NCBI GenBank assembly: GCA_036435485.1
Contig: CM071599.1
Span: 204,885,178 to 204,949,177 of the forward strand
Reading direction: 5' to 3'
Source of the DNA: Saposhnikovia divaricata
Lineage: Eukaryota > Streptophyta > Magnoliopsida > Apiales > Apiaceae
Length of the DNA: 64,000 nucleotides
Below are positions 61,201 to 64,000 of this stretch, piece after piece. The number at the start of each line of letters is the position of its first letter. Position 1 is the stretch's first letter. Both the position numbers and the translations under genes were made by a program. Below the pieces are notes generated by a model. The model made no database searches and had not been told where the DNA came from. It was given only the letters and a program-made list of their open reading frames with translations.

Positions 61201-62212
61201 TCTCTTTGGTCTCGGAATCAGATACATAGGAGGAGGAATGAGTAGTATGCAGGGAGAGATTACCTTGTTCATTACCTTGTGCCTCATCGCTTTGCTCATC
61301 AGGAATCTCATCAAATGCCTCAGCATGAGCAGATGGATTCTGAGCATATGATGAAACTTGCGATGATTCCCCCAAATTGGTAACTCCTGCATCATATCTA
61401 AGCCACATTTGTATATTTTCAGGAGTTGACATATGTTTACCTTGATGTTTATCCTGATTAGCAATGGTTGAAAGTGACTTAGTGCCCATCCCTAGCGGTG
61501 CAGATGTTGGGCTTCTGGAAAATCCCTGTATAACAGCAAGAGCATCCTTCGGTATCAAATCATTAATCAGCATTTGTAGGAACCGAGGAAACCAGCAGAC
61601 AACATCAGTTGTAGTGATATCTCTACTTGCAGGAGATCCCATTGAAGCCACTATCTCAGAGAGAACTATGCGTCCATAATTTATATCCAGTTCTCTTGCT
61701 AGGGCAACTGCAAAGGTTTGCATTGGAATTGGAATTTGATGAAAATCTTTTTCGCGTGCCCGAAAACATCTTGTGATGGCCTCGAAAAAGTAATTCCATT
61801 CCACATGGAAGAATTGTTTTTGGATGTTTCCAGTGATCCGGCCAGTCGGAGGATAACATCCTATTTCTTCAAAGAATGTGAGGCGTTGTTCCGCTGTAGG
61901 TTCTGCATCATAAGCATCTTTGATTGGGAATCCCAGAACCCTGTTAACAATTTCTTCAGTCACCTCATATTCTTGACCCGCTAAGGTAAACCTGAAACCG
62001 AAGGGGGTTGTTTTGCTCCCAAAAGTAACCGCACTAGTCCATAATTGCTGTAAAGCATCATGTACTAGTGTAGGTTTAGCAGTAAAAGCATGGCTAGCTT
62101 TGGAGTACAAATTAAGAAATCGTATCCAAAACTTAAACCGCGGGAGTTGATCACCAATTTCCGTAGAAATATTATAAAAATTGTTTTTAGCAAGTGAAAA
62201 TTGGTGAACCAT
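58211..62212 (-). pseudogene. Element E ORF3 (so-called env-like gene), about 1333 codons with two in-frame stops
   Basis: A single - strand register runs from ATG 62212 to TAG 58211-58213 and is interrupted only by TAA at 60191-60193 and TGA at about 59582-59584. The N-terminal domain (residues about 1-230) has tryptophan 58 and EW at 138-139. A Ser/Glu-rich linker, a coiled coil of repeated MxxQMEQ/LGxxI type just before the first stop, a Gly-rich stretch after it, and a Met/Gln/Glu-rich coil (about 59600-59770) follow. A C-terminal module contains FLERVLYVFKW (about 58680), and the tail is very basic. No signal peptide or membrane span is visible. Layout matches ORF3 of A and B. Confidence 0.82.
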
Positions 62213-63881
62213 TTTAATTAAATGTTTTTCTTTAAAAGATATGAATTTTTTTTTTAATTTTGAAAAACAATTAATTTACGAATTAACAGTTTTATCCCTT
62301 TTAATTTTTCGAGAATATCAAAAGACAATCTGAAAAGTTAAACTACGGGATATGAACAGTTGCCAATTACCAAATCTGAATATTCAAAGAAGATGAATAT
62401 TCGTGTGTATACCAGTGAAATCGTGTGTGTATATGGATGAAGAATATGGAAATTGTGTTTTGAACAGTTACACAAACAATATATGTTCGTGTGTATGTAT
62501 ATGCGCGTGTATGAATGGTCACTAAACACAGTACCACAACGATTAAGGATAACACAGTGAATAGCAGTCAACAAATTGGCAGTAATTCGTGATTAGTATG
62601 AGTTTAATCACAAAAACACGGATTAATGGTATGAAGTTGTGAAATCGCTTTGTTTTTGTGAAACGGCTGCTGTAAAAGTGAAATTAGGTAAAGTGAATGA
62701 TGCATCGAGTTAGAGATGTATATATAGATGATTGTGAAATGACAAAAGTATCCCTGTTAAAAAGAGTGTTAAAGTCTAAGTACATACAGGGAGGACTTAA
62801 GTCGAACTCTATCTCGAACATCAAGTCGAACTTCGAGATGAAGTTCGAGATAGAGGTTAACTCGAACAAATAAGCACTTTAACCAATTTTACAGCAAAAA
62901 CTATAGGGAAATCCTATCTCGAACTTTATTAACTTGTAGTAAACTTGGAAAATTCCCTTCCAGTAAAAGAAACAGGGAAATTCGAGATACATTTCGAGTT
63001 AGAAGTTTAACTCTATCTCGAACATTAAGTCGAAATTCGAGTTGAGTTTCGAGATAGACTAAGAACTCTATCTCGAACATCAAGTCGAAATTCGAGTTGA
63101 GTTTCGAGATAGACTAACTTGAAGTTATCCTCAATTCTTTCCAAAATACCCCCTTGAAGCAAAAAAAAATACAGGGTAATTCAAGATATGTTTCGAGTTA
63201 GGAGTGTAACTCGAAAAATTCCCTTTAGCTTAACTGAGAACTGTATCTCGAACATCAAGTCGAAATTCGAGTTGAGTTTCGAGATAGACTAACTCGAAGT
63301 TAATTCTCAGTTCTTTTCAAAATATTCCCTTAATGGAAACCTCATCTCAACCTTTGAGATAAAATTCGAGATAGACTTTATCTCGAATATTTTGAAGATA
63401 GAACTAGGCACACTGGTAACTCGAACTCGAACTCGAAGTCGAATTTCGAGATGAATTTCGAGATAGCCAACTCGAAATTCTTCCCAGACTTAGAATTTTC
63501 AAAACTTCACTCTGACAGCTTAAGTCGAAATTTAAGTCGAATTTCTAGATGAGTTTCGAGATAGAACCTAACTCGAAATTTTGAAGTTTTTTTAACTCTA
63601 AGGCCTCTAATTACATGAAAATCATAGGTAAATTCATCTAAAAATCATGCAATATTTAGAATATTATGAATTTAACCCCCCCTATGATCATGCAATCTAA
63701 CAAGCATAAATTCACAGATTTGTGCTATAAAAGACACTTAAAACACAATGAATTCATGCAAAATCACACTATATGCAAACTATAACAATCATTAATTAGG
63801 CATTTTAAAGTCTAAGCACATAATGATTAAGTAGCTTGCACATACAAACATAAACTTGGATTTTACAGATAAAAGGCTTTA
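62213..63881 (-). other. Spacer between RNase H and ORF3 of element E
   Basis: This 1.7-kb non-coding stretch is dominated by a TCGA motif array (62790-63570, listed separately). The rest is AT-rich with no gene seen. Confidence 0.7.
62790..63570 (-). repeat. TCGA motif array upstream of ORF3 in element E
   Basis: Dense repeats built from ATCTCGAACATCAAGTCGAA and AATTCGAGTTGAGTTTCGAG. A roughly 49-bp unit is nearly identical at about 63012, 63067 and 63243; more diverged copies fill the rest. Most copies contain paired TCGA dyads. Confidence 0.85.
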
Positions 63882-64000
63882 CTAACTTGAGTTAAGCATT
63901 CCCAATTCACCAACCAATCTATTGAATGTTACTTCATCAAGAGGTTTGGTGAATATATCTGCAATTTGTTGCATTGTGGGCACAAAATGTAGCTCCACAG
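63882..64000 (-). pseudogene. Element E RNase H, C-terminal end (partial at the right edge)
   Basis: On the - strand the frame reads from the window edge to TAG 63882-63884 with the hallmark copia ending ELHFVPTMQQIADIFTKPL and DEVTFNRLVGELGML. It fixes element E as copia and shows that the next sequence to the right should be the rest of its pol. Whether pol is intact cannot be judged. Confidence 0.85.

Larger units (their letters stand above)
56828..64000 (-). mobile_element. Element E: Sirevirus-like Ty1/copia element, running off the right edge
   Basis: On the - strand: RNase H end (63882-64000), a spacer with a TCGA motif array, a long ORF3 (58211-62212), PPT, and a 3' LTR (56828-57866) inserted in the pol of element D (adjacent bases AAATG, 56823-56827). 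Gag, most of pol and the 5' LTR lie right of the window. ORF3 after RNase H marks it as Sirevirus-like. Confidence 0.88.

Overview
The window looks like nuclear DNA of a eudicot plant with a large, repeat-rich genome. It is AT-rich, has few host genes, and is dominated by LTR retrotransposons inserted into one another. I cannot name the species. Only two host loci are recognisable: an apparently intact plasmodesmata-located-protein-type gene (37487-38677, + strand, three coding exons) and a broken pentatricopeptide-repeat (PPR) gene (40317-41614, - strand). Two short exon-like stretches on the - strand (39423-39596, 40030-40104) may be remains of a third gene.

Left part (1-9142). A long - strand LTR (1511-6089) with an adjacent tRNA-Met type primer-binding site is the 5' LTR of a Ty3/gypsy element, probably Tekay/Del chromovirus type, that runs off the left edge. 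It was inserted into the 3' end of a + strand copia-type element, of which a 67-bp remnant and one LTR (6157-7007) remain. AT-rich non-coding DNA with microsatellites and tandem duplications follows.

Central nest (9143-34154). Element A (9588-34101, TSD AGTTA) is a Sirevirus-like Ty1/copia element. It sits in the second unit of a 246-bp tandem duplication, so the first unit preserves the empty site. A second Sirevirus-like element B (12712-25160, TSD TAAAA) is inserted in the gag of A. The B LTRs differ at 2 of 507 positions by eye, while those of A differ at about 20 positions plus indels, which agrees with the nesting order. Both carry a long third ORF (ORF3, often called env-like) downstream of RNase H. 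All their polyprotein genes are broken by stops, frameshifts or deletion.

Right nest (41615-64000, all - strand). A Tork-like copia element C is inserted in the PPR gene. Sirevirus-like element D (3.4-kb LTR) is inserted in the protease region of C. Sirevirus-like element E is inserted in the pol of D and runs off the right edge. Only the left junction of each insertion is inside the window.

The most interesting signal concerns the ORF3 genes. ORF3 of A, B and E differ greatly in sequence, yet share a layout: an N-terminal domain with tryptophans at matching positions (about 58-62 and 139-142), a low-complexity linker, coiled coil, and a C-terminal module. D carries a shorter relative. I see no signal peptide or membrane span, which argues against an envelope role. 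Separately, the LTRs of A, B, C and E each contain an array of short dyad-symmetric motifs with a family-specific sequence. In A and B the same motif recurs in the spacer just upstream of ORF3, and in A it recurs there in reverse orientation.
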